DNA from: Polychytrium aggregatum
Lineage: Eukaryota; Chytridiomycota; Chytridiomycetes; Polychytriales
DNA: 64,000 nucleotides
Assembly (NCBI RefSeq): GCF_025602895.1
Contig: NW_026516342.1
Location: 1 to 64,000, forward strand
Direction of reading: 5' to 3'
The stretch's first letter is position 1, and each line of letters starts with the position of its first letter. The notes below the pieces were generated by a model that did no database searches, was not told the DNA's origin, and worked only from the letters and a program-made list of their open reading frames with translations. Shown here piece after piece: positions 1 to 11,999 of the stretch. Both the position numbers and the translations under genes were made by a program.

Positions 1-91
1 ATCAGGTCGGATCGCTCGTATCATATCGTATCGAATGATGTCGTATTGCGTGGGATCGGATCTGACGCACTCTTTGTCCACCTCCGAGCAG

Positions 92-1300
92 TCCGTTACA
101 CTGGTGACCGATCTCGGGGACATCAAGATTGAGGTGTTTTGCGAAGGTGGGAGCCAGCGACGATGATCGGTCGAGCCGCAGGGCTTTTCGGGCAAAGAGA
201 GGCGTGGATGGGGACGCCTCAGATTCCCACCAAGAGGAATCAAGGACGCCATACGAGCACCGTGATGGCACACGATGGCATTCAAGACATTGCCTGGATC
301 GCCTGGGTCGCTTTCTTCATTCGGGCGCTTGGCTGTCGCTGTGAATGTGGACTTGGGCTCTTGTCGTCAGGTTCAGGATGTGCTTCACTCGGCTAACACT
401 ACTATCCCCGACACTCGTCCATTCAGCCGTTCCAAAAGGCTGCAGAGGTAAGGGTAGCAGCTCAATCCTCAATATCCTGTGCTTCGTGCTCCTTCAAAAG
501 CCACCCACTCCGAAGCAGCAGTCCCGTCGTTATCGGTGTTTGGAGGATCGTGGGGACGACGACGACGACGATGATGATGATGATGATGATGATAATGGGC
601 TGATCGCCTGGATGCTACTGGGCTCGTTTACACTTTGACAGAACTTTATGGCCCTCTGCGCCAGCGGATACTACAACGGTGTCTGTTCCACCGCAACATC
701 AAGGGCTTCATGTGCAGACAGGCGACCCGACCGGAACCGGCAAAGGAGGCAGCTCGATCTGGGGCCGGACATTTGCAGACGAGATCAAGACGACGCTGAA
801 GGTTGGTAGCGACGATGGGCGGTAGAGCTGCGATGGCAGCCTGGGGACGGGGAACAATCGAAGCTGATGCTTGCTGCGTTGCATCCAGCACAACACTCGA
901 GGCATCGTCTCGATGGCCAACAAGGGTCCGGATACGAACCTGTCTCAGTTCTTCATCACATATGCCAAGCAGCCCCATCTCGACACCAATACACGGTGAT
1001 GGGCAAGTAAGTGACTCTGGGGCGTGCGCAATGCTCTGCTGTGCCGGCCGTTTGGAGCCGTTTGGAGCCATGTGCTGTGATGCCGGGCGCTGTCTTGCAT
1101 CTGCGCCGGTTAATCCATTCCAATCGTCCCATCGATTCACTTTGTCTGCTCATCTGCTTGATCGCCCAGGGTCCCTTGATGGCATGGAGACCCTCGATGC
1201 TTTGGAAACCGTGCCGGTGGATAACCAACACAGGCCCATCCAGGATGTGCGGATCAAGCATGTCATCGTCCATGCCAATCCACTGGCCGAATCGCAGTGA
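92..1300 (+). pseudogene. PPIL3-type peptidyl-prolyl cis-trans isomerase, reading frame interrupted
   Basis: Five exon-like blocks (92-146, 427-447, 642-801, 889-1006, 1170-1300) encode a cyclophilin closest to the spliceosome-associated PPIL3 group: VTLVTDLGDIKIEVFCE at the start, [19 protein letters not shown], then [25 protein letters not shown], and a tail ending IKHVIVHANPLAESQ plus stop. Cyclophilins of this group isomerise X-Pro bonds in splicing complexes. The first coding bases follow an acceptor at 90-91, so the start codon is probably on a tiny exon further left, possibly outside the window. The frame is broken four times by single bases: an extra A in AAAA near 434, a missing G near 711, a missing A near 988 and an extra C near 1173. 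Each lies in or beside a homopolymer. It is therefore either a decaying gene or a correct gene with consensus errors; family identity is secure, intactness is not. Confidence 0.75.
555..593. repeat. GAC/GAT trinucleotide microsatellite
   Basis: Uninterrupted GAC units change into GAT units inside the third intron-like gap of the PPIL3 locus. It would read as poly-Asp, but it lies between splice sites and is not part of the cyclophilin fold. Confidence 0.8.
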
Positions 1301-2686
1301 GCATGGCCTGGATGTCACTGTGAAGCCAAGGCACAGATCCTCCAAGACCAAAAATACGAGACACCCGGATATTCGAGGCGAACCGATTTGCAGCCGCCAA
1401 GGACGATGTTGATCCCCGGTTCCCGTTGTCTGATCGCCGGCGCTGCTGTTGTCGTCTGTGATCGATGGTGAATCCGTCTGGGCGACAACTCCCAGATGTA
1501 CAAGGTCGGTCTCGATGAACGAGCGCTGGCTTGGATACTTTGACCATATCCCCTGGCTATGATTTGGGACGATGCGCACCAGCAGCATCTACAAGTCATG
1601 AGGATCACGGCAACAATGCCAGGCTGCAAGAGGGGTACAGCGTGTTGAAGAAAAAAAATGGGACCGATCGTCTCATTTGGACAAACACGGCGTAGTCGGA
1701 TCATATCACACACTCTGCAGATGCAGTCACTGCAGGTCAGAGCAAGAAGATATACCTGCGATGAGGGAGGAAGTCGCAGGGCAAGAGCAATCGCTGATTT
1801 GGGTATCGCTGGTTTGGGTGCCGATCCAAGCCGTTCAGCCAGATCGACCGATCCACAAGCCATCTGTGTGTGAAGGTGTCCCGCTTCAAATCAGTCCGCC
1901 GTAATGAGCCTGAACGGGAACTTTGCTCGGGAGCGGCAGTTTGGGGCAACCGCCAGGGATTGCGCAATCGCCAGGGCCGGCCAGACCGTGGCTTGCGGGG
2001 TTGATCTTCGCACAACCAACAGACCCAGCAGCGGTTGCGGATCGGAGGGATATGGGTGATCGGGCGATGTGGGGACGGCGGATGGTGGGGCTGGTCTGGT
2101 CTGAGAAAGTAGATGCCATCGCCGGTGGTATCAACATCGATGCCACTAACATCGACATCGACATCAATGGCCTTCGTATCAATGACCATGACATTATCGT
2201 CCATGACATCCACACCACCAGCACCACCAGCACCAACAACAACACCAGCACCAACAACAACACCAGCACCAACAACATCACCAGCACCAACAACATCACC
2301 AGCACCAGCAGCATCAGCAACACAATACCAGTAACACATCGGCCACAGGCGCCAGTGCCGATCGCACCGGCCCCGGGCGCTCTCCCCCAGATCTGCTCGT
2401 TCTCCACCAAGCCCCATCGCTCATCTGGCGGCCCTTGTCGTTTGTCAGCAGCGTGACAAACCCGGCGCTCTCGCCGAGCACGTTCTCGCCTGCACACAGA
2501 CTGCGCGCACGCAGCTTGCCGCCTGCGCTCTCGCCCGCCCGCGAGAACAGGGGAGCGGCCTCGCTCGCCTTCGGATATCTCGCGTTTGCCATCGCTATCT
2601 TTCTGAGCTGGTCTCGCTCTGCTCGTTGCGTTCGTCCCATCCGATCGTCCTCTGCTCGCATCTCTCTCGCTCCACCCGCACCAGCC
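1301..2686. other. Intergenic region upstream of G6PD
   Basis: I see no supportable gene here. From about 2206 to 2330 there is a CAC/CAG/CAA-rich simple-sequence tract (units such as CACCAGCACCAACAA) that generates long Thr/Ser/Ala or Val/Gly open frames on both strands; these look like repeat artefacts. The final 200 bases are C/T-rich and probably hold the promoter and 5' leader of the dehydrogenase gene. Confidence 0.6.
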
Positions 2687-5344
2687 ATGTCTGACAATCT
2701 GTGCATCGTCGTCCTGGGCGCCTCTGGCAAGTCCTTCCACATCTCCTCCTCCTGGCCTGCTTCACTGCCCGGCTGCTGACCCGGTCTCGTCGCGATCGGC
2801 CTGGGACAATGTCCTGCATCGGCGATGCGTCGGCGATGCATCCGGCTTGGGCACCCGCCTAGATCCAGCCTGTCTGGGGTGCTCTGACTCGGTACCGTGG
2901 TGCACATTCTCACCATGACTCTCCCGCTAACCTTTCTTGCTTCTTGACTGCGAAACCAACCGGCATCTGCCTCCTGGGCAAACTCGATCGTACGGCAAAT
3001 CCGTCTTGCCCAACCGTCCGTTCAATGGTGCAAATCGTCGGATGCGCCGCCCAACCTCCTAAACCCCGGTTCTCTCATACTCTGTTATGCCCCGCAATGT
3101 CGTAAACTCGGCTCCCCTGTTCGCCACGCCATCGCTTCAATGGACTTGCCTCGACACAATCGCAGGCGATCTGGCCTTCAAGAAGACGTACCCTGCTCTC
3201 TTTGGCCTCTACAAGAACGGCTTCCTCCCCGTGCGCACCCAGATTGTCGGCTATGCTCGCTCCAGCATCGACCTCGACGACTTCAAGAAGCGCATCTCCT
3301 CGAAAATCAAGATTGCCAACGCAACCGAGGGCCAGGCCCTCACCCAGTTCTTGGAAAAGTGCTACTACACCAACGGCGCCTACGACAAGCCTGAGTCGTT
3401 CATCAAGTTGAACGCCTTTGTCCAGAACCTGGAGGGCGGCGTCACCGGCGCCCGCCACCGTGTCTTTTACATGGCTCTCCCGCCCTCGGTCTTCATTCCT
3501 GCCTCCAAGGGCCTCAAGAACCATCTGTATACCACCCGCGGCTCCAACCGCCTGGTCGTCGAGAAGCCCTTTGGCAAGGACTTTGACTCTTCCAAGGAGC
3601 TCTCCAAGGCCCTGGCCGAGAGCTGGCATGAGGACGAGGCAAGTTGCAAATCCCCCCCTCCTTCGGACCATGTCATGGCCGTGGCGACGCCACGACTCGA
3701 TGGCGCTTCTCACGCGCGCCTGCGCGCCAGCCCAACCCCAGCCCGGCAGACCCGGTCCATCCCCCCACCAGAGTGACGCCGGCTAATCTTGATTGTCTTC
3801 TACGCCATAGATCTACCGCATCGACCACTATCTTGGCAAGGAGATGGTCAAGAACCTGATGGTGATCAGGTGGGTCCCGGTGCGGGCAGCCACCGGCGTC
3901 GTTGTGTCAGGATGCGTTGACATGGATGACAGCCATTGCCCATATGTCCCTGCTTTGTCTCTCTTATCCATTGTGTCTGTTGCACCCCCCTGAATCTACT
4001 GCGTGTCTGCGTGTCCCCTGGAACCCGCACCCGAGCCGATCCTCATCCTTTGCTGTCTGCACCTGCCCTCCGTAGATTCGCCAACATCTTCTTCAGCGCC
4101 GTCTGGAACCGCTTCTACATCGACAACGTTCAGATCACCTTCAAGGAGAAGATCGGCACAGAGGGTCGCGGCGGATACTTTGACGAGTTCGGCATCATCC
4201 GTGATGTATGTTTGGTCCCCACTTCCATTGCCAATGCCACTCGGAAGCACGAACAGGTCGCCCCGAGCAATGCTGACAATGGGCTCGCCGCTTCTCTTGC
4301 CTCCAGATCATGCAAAACCATCTCCTGCAGATCCTCACCATTGTTGCCATGGAGAAGCCCGTCTCTCTCGATGCCGAGCACGTTCGCGACGAAAAGGTGC
4401 GTTGATGTTGGATCCTGCTCACCTGCTGGCGAATCCAATCCCTTTGCGCAAGCATTATGTCGTCCGCTAATCGGAATTTGCCCTCCTTCGCTGCGAAAAG
4501 GTCAAGGTCCTCCGGGCCATGACCCCTCTGGCTGTTGAGGACGTCCTTCTCGGCCAGTACACCGCTAGCGCCGACGGCAGCGTTCCCGGCTACCTGGAAG
4601 ACCCCGGAGTCCCCAAGGATTCTGTCACCCCCACGTACGCCGCCGCCGTCTTCAACATCAACAATGAGCGCTGGAGCGGCGTTCCGTTCATCCTCAAGGC
4701 CGGAAAGGGTAAGTCGCAGCAGCCACCCCTTTATCCACGCCTTTACCCATCTGTCCATGTATCCACCCATCCGTCTGTGGCTGCCGCTCCAGGCAGAGGC
4801 GCTTCAGTCGCCCTTCCAAATCCCGCGCACTGCTCTCCGAATCTGTGCACTCATACGCTCTATCTCGGCTTTCTCTCTGCCAGCCCTGAACGAGGCCAAG
4901 GCCGAGGTCCGCATCCAGTTCCAGGATGTGCCCGGCAACATCTACGGCAACGTCGGCCGAAACGAGCTGGTTATTCGTGTTCAGCCCAACGAGGCCGTCT
5001 ACGTCAAGTTCATGAACAAGCAGCCCGGTCTCTCCGCCAACCCCATCATGTCCGAGCTGGATCTCAGCTACCATAGCCGCTACAACGAGCCCAAGATCCC
5101 CGACGCCTACGAGAGCTTGATCCTCGATGTCCTTAAGGGCGACAAGAGCAACTTTGTGCGTGACGATGAGCTGGACGAAGCCTGGAAGCTGTTCACTCCT
5201 CTCCTGCACAAGATCGAGGGCGAGAAGATTGCCCCCAAGAAGTACCAGTTCGGCACCCGTGGTCCCGAGGGCGTCGACGACTTTGTCGCCAAGCACGGCT
5301 ACCAGCGACACCACGAATACGAGTGGACTCCCTCCAAGATCTAA
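2687..5344 (+). CDS. zwf1: Glucose-6-phosphate 1-dehydrogenase
   Basis: Catalyses the first, NADP-dependent step of the oxidative pentose phosphate pathway in the cytosol. Exons: 2687-2726, 3166-3638, 3811-3869, 4076-4205, 4307-4396, 4501-4708, 4884-5344; together 1461 nt, 486 residues, typical for the family. The dinucleotide-binding motif LGASGDLA is assembled across the first intron and is followed by [18 protein letters not shown]. The substrate and catalytic motif [15 protein letters not shown] sits on exon 3, and [12 protein letters not shown] on exon 4. The start [14 protein letters not shown] is well placed just before the nucleotide-binding loop. Introns 1 and 2 use GC donors (GCAAGT at 2727 and 3639) and the reading frame closes only with these sites. 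The gene is intact with no sign of transfer. Only the gene symbol is by analogy. Confidence 0.96.
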
Positions 5345-5931
5345 GCCTGCCCGGGCATGTTGTGGCTGCGGCGCTGCGTGGTCGTGACCGTGGTCCGTGG
5401 TCCGTGGTCCACTCAATGTATCCCTCTTCATCCTGTCGGTGTAGCCTTCTTCACCTCTTCCTTCACGGTATGCATAAAACACTCTATCGAATGTGTGTGC
5501 GAGAGAGAGTCTCTTCGGATGCCTTCCGAATATCGCACACGGGGGCCCCTTGGAGAGACGGGATTGGGCCAATCCATCTTGGCTGATTGACCGGAAGGAT
5601 GGTTGTGGAGCGATGCAACGGCGGCGTTTCGCTTTCGCACCAGGAAATAACACCACGAGCTCGGCTGTCAGGGCACCCATGTCCAGGAGTTGCTGCCTCG
5701 CTGTCGCTGTCACTGCGGACGCATCGTTCTGCAGCCGAGGAGGGCTGGGTGTGCGATCCCGTCTCGCACTGCCACAGCTTACAGCTCACAGCCAAGCCCC
5801 AGGATATGGTGTATATTGATTGGAGGCACCATGTTGTGCGCGAGGTACTGGGGGGTAAACGATGACTCAATGCTGCACAAAGACAAGAGGGATGGATTGC
5901 AAGTGAGGAGGGCGACCGAGGGGTTTGGGGT
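5345..5931. other. Convergent intergenic region
   Basis: This stretch separates the 3' ends of the dehydrogenase gene and the minus-strand Ser/Pro-rich gene. Short overlapping open frames occur on both strands, none with recognisable protein features. It presumably holds both 3' untranslated regions. Confidence 0.6.
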
Positions 5932-8391
5932 CTAGCTGCAGTTCATCTGCGACAAGTCGATGGCCAGGGTCGACAGACTCTTGCGGCGCTTCACGGACTC
6001 GTCCAGGATCTGGGCGGTACTGATCAGGATCTCTGCCACCTCGGTGTCCTCGCGGGTGCGGGCAAACGAGCGCTGGTCCGGGCCAATCGACGATGGTTCA
6101 GGAGGAAGACGGACCGAGCTCGCCGACCCGGTCGAGTGTTCATCCAGTTTGGAGCTGGAGCGCTTGTGAGAGGACTCCCTCGGCCCTTGGTCGTCGGCGA
6201 AATGGGCATGTCGTCCAGAACGAGTGGACTGGTGCTGGTGTCTGGAGAGCCGAGACGAATGCGTCCCATCACCGTCCCCGGCAGCAGCAGCAGCGGCGGC
6301 GGCAGTGGAGGCGACACCATCCACGGCCGCACTGGTCGAGCTGCCATCCTGAATGCCACCTGCGGCTCCGAGGAATGATACGGACGGGGTCTTCGAGGCG
6401 AGCGGCGACGAGGCCTTGCCCGAGTCACTGGTGGATCTGGTATCGCAGCTGTGGAGGGTCGTGATGCTGCTGCGACGACTGTCTGGCCCGAGCTCGTACG
6501 AATGCGTCGACTGCAGCTGCGAGGAGTTATCTCTCGAGCCTGCAGATCGATGGGTGCCCTGAGACGGATGTGTTGAGGGCCGAGCTTGCGGTGCTGCCTG
6601 GGATGATGTCCATAGTGGCTGGACCGTCGCCACGTGGGGGCCAGGGGCCAGGGGCGTCAAAGACATTCCCCCTTGCGACGCCACCGCCATGGACATAGGG
6701 GTGACCCCTGAGGGCGCAAATGCCGTGCCGGATGCATGCTGCAGCGGCACTGACGAAGGCGGCTGTGGCTGCGGTGCTGACGACGATGGCAGAAGCGCCG
6801 ACGGAGCGGAGTAGCAATACACGGCTCCGGGGCTGGCTGCGGTCGGCGACGGATAGGGGATATAGAAGGGCGAGACGGCCGTGGGACTGGTTGGAGTCGG
6901 GAGCGTGGGAATCATCGAAGGGTATACCCACTGCGGATAAAAAACGGGCATGGACGTCGAGCGGCCAAAGGCGCCAGGGAGGCCAACGGCGTAGGTCGGC
7001 TGTCCTGGCGATCCCGGGATCGGAGACGTTGGCGATGACAGAACAGGCATCGATCCGCCTCTGTGTTGGTAGATTGGCACGGTCGGGGAGACGACTGGCA
7101 TGGGTGCCTGCGGTGGTGCTTGCGAGTGCCGTTGTGGGTAGGAGTGTGATTGGGCTAGCTGGCCCGAGAGTGGGGCGGTTGCGGGCGGATGGGCCGGGGT
7201 TGTGCTTGTGTCTGTAGCTGCTTGGGAGCCAGGAGTTGGTGTGAGAGGCACGAAGCTGCCTGCCGGGACTGAGGCCAGGGGTACTCCCGAATGGTTGGGC
7301 AGACCATCCGGAGGCACACCGACGATCTGCCCCGGTGATGCCGACGACGGCGAGGCAAATGGGATTGCCCAAGTCGGGGGCATCATCGGCCGGCCGGGAA
7401 GATAGTACGGGTGTGGATGGTGCGCATAGATCGGCCCCGATGGTGTCGCACCCAAGGACATTTGGCGTGCAAAGACTCGAGGTGTGATTGCCTTTGATTT
7501 CTTCTCGTGCGCCGGCCCTGGCCCGCCCGAGGCCCTTTGCACGGGGATCGCACCGACGGTGTTCCAGAAGGGCGGTGTCAGCGTCAGCTTGTCAAAGTTG
7601 CGTTTGACCTTTGGTTTCTTGCGAGCAACAGCCACCGGGGCGGCGACAGCCGGAGCCAGCACAGCGGGCTGCGTTGGTTTTCGGATAGCCATAGGCAAGG
7701 GAAATGAGCAATCAGATGAAGTGTTCGGGCCATGAGTAGGATGTGTCCCGACGAGGCGAGAGCGAGTAGGGACGGATGGTATCCTACCGTCTCCTTTGGA
7801 GATGCGGCTTCGTCATCTCGGCAGATCTCCATATCCTCGGGGCTCGCCCGGACACAGTCCATCACATCGCCGCGCTTGTGCTTCGCTGGGTCGCTCTGAG
7901 CACGGGGGATGCATTCCAGAATCAGGTCAGTGCCCGTGCGTCCCTTGATGCGACCCCGGCCTCGACTGGCATCTTACCGGCTCGGTCTGGTGCGTCCTGG
8001 CTTCGGCACTGTGCAAGTCCGATGTGCTTGGTTCACGAGCGGCATGGGAATCAGCTTCGTTGGGAGAGTGTGTCAAGGTTTCGAGCTCATTGGGCGGAGC
8101 AAACGTCGAATCCTTGCAGTCGGCCTCGGCCGGCAGGATGCGGGATAGATCTACCAGCGTCTGGTGTTCCTCGAGTCGCGGGGTTGTTCTCATCTTGTGC
8201 ATGCCGATCTCAGGGGGCGTGCTTGCAGCCAGGGTAGTAGCCCCGGCTTCAGCCACCAGATCGTCTCGAAGTTCTGGGAGGGTATCGGTGCTGTCGGCCA
8301 TGTGTTGGTCTTGTATATCGATGATGGTGATAGTCCTTGGGGCTTGGATGGATGTGGCCGCGGAGTGAATGTGCTCGGAAACGGGTATCAT
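5932..8391 (-). CDS. Ser/Pro/Thr-rich protein of unknown function
   Basis: I do not recognise this protein. Proposed exons on the minus strand: 8391-7978, 7895-7788, 7668-5932, with GTAAGA and GTAGGA donors, CAG acceptors and phase 0 throughout, giving 752 residues. Exon 1 is acidic and Glu/Asp/Thr-rich. Exon 2 includes KHKRGDVMDCV and an acidic stretch. The long exon 3 starts with a basic segment (VARKKPKVKRNFDKL) followed by LTPPFWNTVGAIPVQ and KSKAITPRVFARQMSLG, then about 400 residues dominated by Ser, Pro, Thr, Gln and short poly-Ala. It ends in a more ordered, probably helical block, TEVAEILISTAQILDESVK, before DLSQMNCS. No membrane segment or signal peptide is visible. The basic and disordered make-up suggests a nuclear regulator, but that is inference. 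A start inside exon 3 (at 7698) is the alternative. Confidence 0.7.
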
Positions 8392-10546
8392 TTCTAACAG
8401 CTGCAGCCGATGGTCGGTTGGGGGAGAGGGGATGAAGACAAATCAATGAGAGAAGAGTAGAATTCGGCAATCGAGTGTGGTGAACCACTCTCGGGATCTC
8501 TTCGAGCCGCTCGTCAGACTGTTCGTTCAGAATCCCTCCACCCCGCAGAGACCACGCATCCAAATGAACAGCGACGGGTGTGGATAGCTTCTCCCACAGC
8601 CACATCCGATTTGTCCACCACACAGCCAAGGGGCGACTAGTGAGTCCCGAGCGGCAAACGCATTGGCGAATGGCCCTCGCAGCAACGGCGAATCACTAAC
8701 GCTACCTTTTAAAGCGCTGGCATCCGACTTTTAATATTCAAGACCGCCGAGGTTGCTTGGACTTTACTGGCTTTTGGCGTGTTCAGTAGGCCCTACATAC
8801 AAGATGGTAAGTCCAAACTAGAATGGTCGGAGGCAAGTGCTCCGTTTGGACCGATAGACCAGTGGATGTGCTCGCGATGGCCTCAAGTCGGATCGCCAGT
8901 GGAGATAACTGGCAGGAGAGACAACGGGGAGAGGGCAGTAGGAGGTATGTGAGCCAGAGAGGCGAGAGGAATGCCATCGAAGCGAGGGATCCGAGAGGAA
9001 TGGCAACGGCGCTGCCTTTGGCGACACACACCAGCGCCTGTCGACAAATTGTGGGACAGGGAATGTTCGAGGCGAGCGACGTTTGTCGAGGGACGCACAA
9101 CAACCAGCGCGTAGCGAGAGGACGCTCGAGCCCGGGATACACAGAAGGAGTCAAGCAACAGTCGCAGCTCGGGGGCCAAGTAGCAGCGGTCGACTCTACC
9201 TGTGCAGACGAATGCAGCTGGGTCCGTGTTGACGCGAATGAATGTGGTGTGGGTGTGGGAACGAAGGCCAAAGCGGAAGAGCTGGAGGAATGAGAGACGC
9301 AGAGGACGAGACTTATTTTTAGGAGGACGGTGGGAAAGGGGAGCAGTAGTGTGGGGCGGTGATCAAATTGCTTCGATGGGCCGGCTCTATTCCCGAAAGC
9401 TTGCTTGAACTGCAGAGCAAGTGCCTGCCTGTCCGACAAGAGTGCGATTGGACGAAACCTGATTCTTGGCCGCACACTATTTTTAGTCCGAGAGTGAATG
9501 TGTGAATGTGTGAATGTGTGAATGTGAATGTGTGAATGTGTGAATGTGTGGATGTGTGGATGTGAATGTGAATGTGTGGATGTGGGGAATGCTCGTCGAA
9601 TTGGCGAGCTCAGGAGAACAGCGCTGTTGGGAGTGCGGTCGCTTTGCGAATCGCACTGTGTTGCAGCACAGCACTCTTCGCTGCCCTCAATCTGGAGGGA
9701 TCGTGATTGGTGGAGCCGTCTATTGCGACAGGAGCGGGGGGGAGAGCCCGATACCTGCATCGAGCTGGAGGGGTCTCGCTCATGCTGCTGGTCCAGGTTG
9801 TGTACTGCCTCGTGCATCGCACTCCACTGCTGTCCAGTTTCGGTGGTGCTCCACAAACTGACCGCAATCCCCAAGAGCGATGTGGACCGACTGTATGCAA
9901 CCGGTGTTGTATTCAAATGCTTGAGGCTCATGGCAGCCAACCTCAAGGTGTGGGCTCTCTGCCCTACTCTGTATCAACAGTACTTCATGGTGCGGTCGTC
10001 CAGAGCAGGGAGAGCTGCAGGCACCGGCGCCATGACGAGGGATTCGGAGCGCCCCTGTGCTCCACCTCCAATACTCTCTGCAGAAAATGAAAGGAAGGGG
10101 TGCACCTGTAGTTTTTGCGCATGGCGATGGAGCTTGTCTGTCTGCTCGGAGTCTCCTAAAGGCAGCGCAAGGGGACTGGACTGGACTGGACTGGGCCATC
10201 TTGCTGGTTTCTGTTGCAATACTTCTGGTTCGATGAGCACACCCACCACCATCGATGGGGAAGGCTATCACAGCCGAGGACATTCGGAATGCTCAGAATG
10301 GCACTGATCCTCTCGGACCGGGACAGCTGCAGCTTCCCCTCGGGGTTGATCAGCGTGGAAGAGTTGTGTGTCCTATTTTGAAGGGCTGTGCAAAGAAGAA
10401 GAAAGAGAACGAGAAGAGAACGCGGGCATGGATATCGATACATGGAGCTGCACTGTACGATCATTCAGAGCTTCCCTGAGAGTCGAGGCCATCTGCAGCC
10501 AGGGGAGGAGTTTGGGGAAAAACACAGAGACACATCTAGTCTAGAT
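8392..10546. other. Gene-poor region with a GTGAAT-type repeat
   Basis: About 2.1 kb without a gene I can support. Long frames exist on both strands (for example across 8783-9946 on the minus strand), but they owe their length to low-complexity sequence and show no family features. A tandem GTGTGAAT/GTGAAT/GTGGAT repeat occupies roughly 9490-9590. The stretch 9850-10070 on the plus strand reads KLTAIPKSDVDRLYATGVVF and onward, which is mildly protein-like but has no convincing splice context or start. Confidence 0.5.
9490..9590. repeat. GTGAAT-type tandem repeat
   Basis: Units of GTGTGAAT, GTGAAT and GTGTGGAT repeat for about 100 bases. On the minus strand they read as His/Thr/Phe repeats. 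It lies in a gene-poor stretch. Confidence 0.85.
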
Positions 10547-11638
10547 TTAGTCTAGATCCATGTCCGATGCAGAGCTGGAGTCGAGTGTGGGTGCGGGTGT
10601 GGGTGCGGGGCTGCCCATGTCGCTATCGTCGTCACTGGCGATCTCTTGGATGAGCGGCGCCGCAGGCTCCGTCAAGCCTGTCGGAGATACCACCGAGTGG
10701 ATTTGTCGGAGTCTTGAGTGGTGGCCGCCCGAGTAGAGGACCAGGCTGTTGGACTCTGTCGAGGCCAGGTCCGATCCGATGACATCCTTGTGCGGGAGAC
10801 GGCTGTCGTAGATGCCCTGGGCAACGAGCGCATCGATATGCGACATGAGCGGCTCGGATGGGCTGCAGTCCCGAATGTCGAGCGGGAGTCGGTGACCCTG
10901 GATTAGATCCATCAGTCCGAAGGTGTCGACAGACGGCCCCGGCGGCTCGCATCGGTCAAGGGAATTGCAGGCTGGGGTGTATCGGATCAGGGCTGTGGAG
11001 CTGGAGAGCGGCGTGCTGGTGCAATCGACAGCCGGGGGCTCGATCGGACGCTCCGGAGCGACATTGGCGGCGATGGCCGGCCAAGTGCTTGGACCAAGAT
11101 CAGCACCGAAACGGGGCCGCTTGAGCGGAACAGAGGCATCCGGCCAGTCCTCGGCCATATCTTGGAAGCTTCGCTTGTGGTCGCTGATAGATACAGTGGG
11201 TGCGGTTACCTAAGGATCCAGGCGCATTGTTAGCAAGTTTGTTGGCCGGATGCAGGGCAAGACATACGCACTGCTGTTGCAGGGGAAGAGCGGATCAAAC
11301 GCAGCTGCAAACGACCTGCTGGACACCGAGGAAGCATCTGCAACGACACAGGCGATCGGCCGAGCAGAGTCAAGCACAGCGGAGCGAGTCAGAACAGGAT
11401 GGCAAACACTCACCTGCACTATGTGGTCGCCGTGGATCAGGGGGTTGGACTCTTGCTTGAGTCTTTTGGACGGCTGAGCGGGTCCAGGCAGCATGCCGAG
11501 CGTGGGGCGGTCCCAGGGAACATCCAAGGGCCGGAGCGACTCGTCGAGGCTGCTCTCGCTGTCGGACCAGGGTCGTTTGTGGAAGATCGGCATGCCGGAG
11601 TGGAAGCTGGATGGATTGCGGGGATGCTCCATAGTCAT
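10547..11638 (-). CDS. Unrecognised 295-residue protein, probably nuclear
   Basis: Two exons on the minus strand, 11638-11414 and 11209-10547, joined in phase 0 (donor GTGAGT, acceptor TTAG). The protein starts MTMEHPRNPSSFHSG. It carries three short basic clusters that look like nuclear-localisation or recurring motifs: HKRPWSDSESS near residue 20, SKRLKQE near 60, and KRSFQDM with LKRPRFG near 90-110. The second half is Pro/Ser/Asp-rich and ends SDDDSDMG followed by SSSASDMDLD. There is no membrane segment. The repeated KR-aromatic motif resembles the style of small nuclear regulators, but I know of no family it belongs to. The intron contains further open frames that I discount. Confidence 0.6.
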
Positions 11639-11999
11639 GGCAGCAACGGGTCGTGCATGGGGCTGGGCGCTGGGGATGAGACAGGGACGGAATCGCCTCG
11701 GGCGGACTGGTGGATGGATAGATGGATGGATGGGCGGCAGAGCGGGATCGGGACTGGGACCGGGTGGCCATCGTGGCGAAATGCGACGCAGCAGGAGCAA
11801 GGTTCGATGGTGTTCCGTGGTCGGCTCTGATCGAGCGGCCTGCCGCCCTGACGCTCGGCCCGCCAAACTCCTTGCAGCAGTGCATCCAGAACACAGCACG
11901 ACATGTATTCAGCAAGGCATGGGCGAGCCCGGCTCGACAGCGTTCATCACCTCTTGTCGAGAGGACGGTCTGCCGGCTCCAGGAATGTTCCCCCAGACT
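11639..11999. other. Short intergenic region
   Basis: Between the upstream end of the 295-residue protein gene and the stop codon of the LRR gene. Contains a short GGATGGATAGATGGATGG tract near 11710-11740. No gene or RNA is visible. Confidence 0.6.

Noticed and set aside
1737-2740. Gly/Val/Ala-repeat frames on the minus strand
   Set aside because: Generated by the CAC/CAG/CAA microsatellite upstream of G6PD.
8783-9946. 387-residue minus-strand open frame
   Set aside because: Its length depends on the GTGAAT repeat (His/Thr/Phe tract); no splice signals, start context or domain support it.
9528-10307. Plus-strand frame containing KLTAIPKSDVDRLYATGVVF
   Set aside because: Mildly coding-looking for about 60 residues, but it starts in the tandem repeat and has no partner exons or recognised domain.
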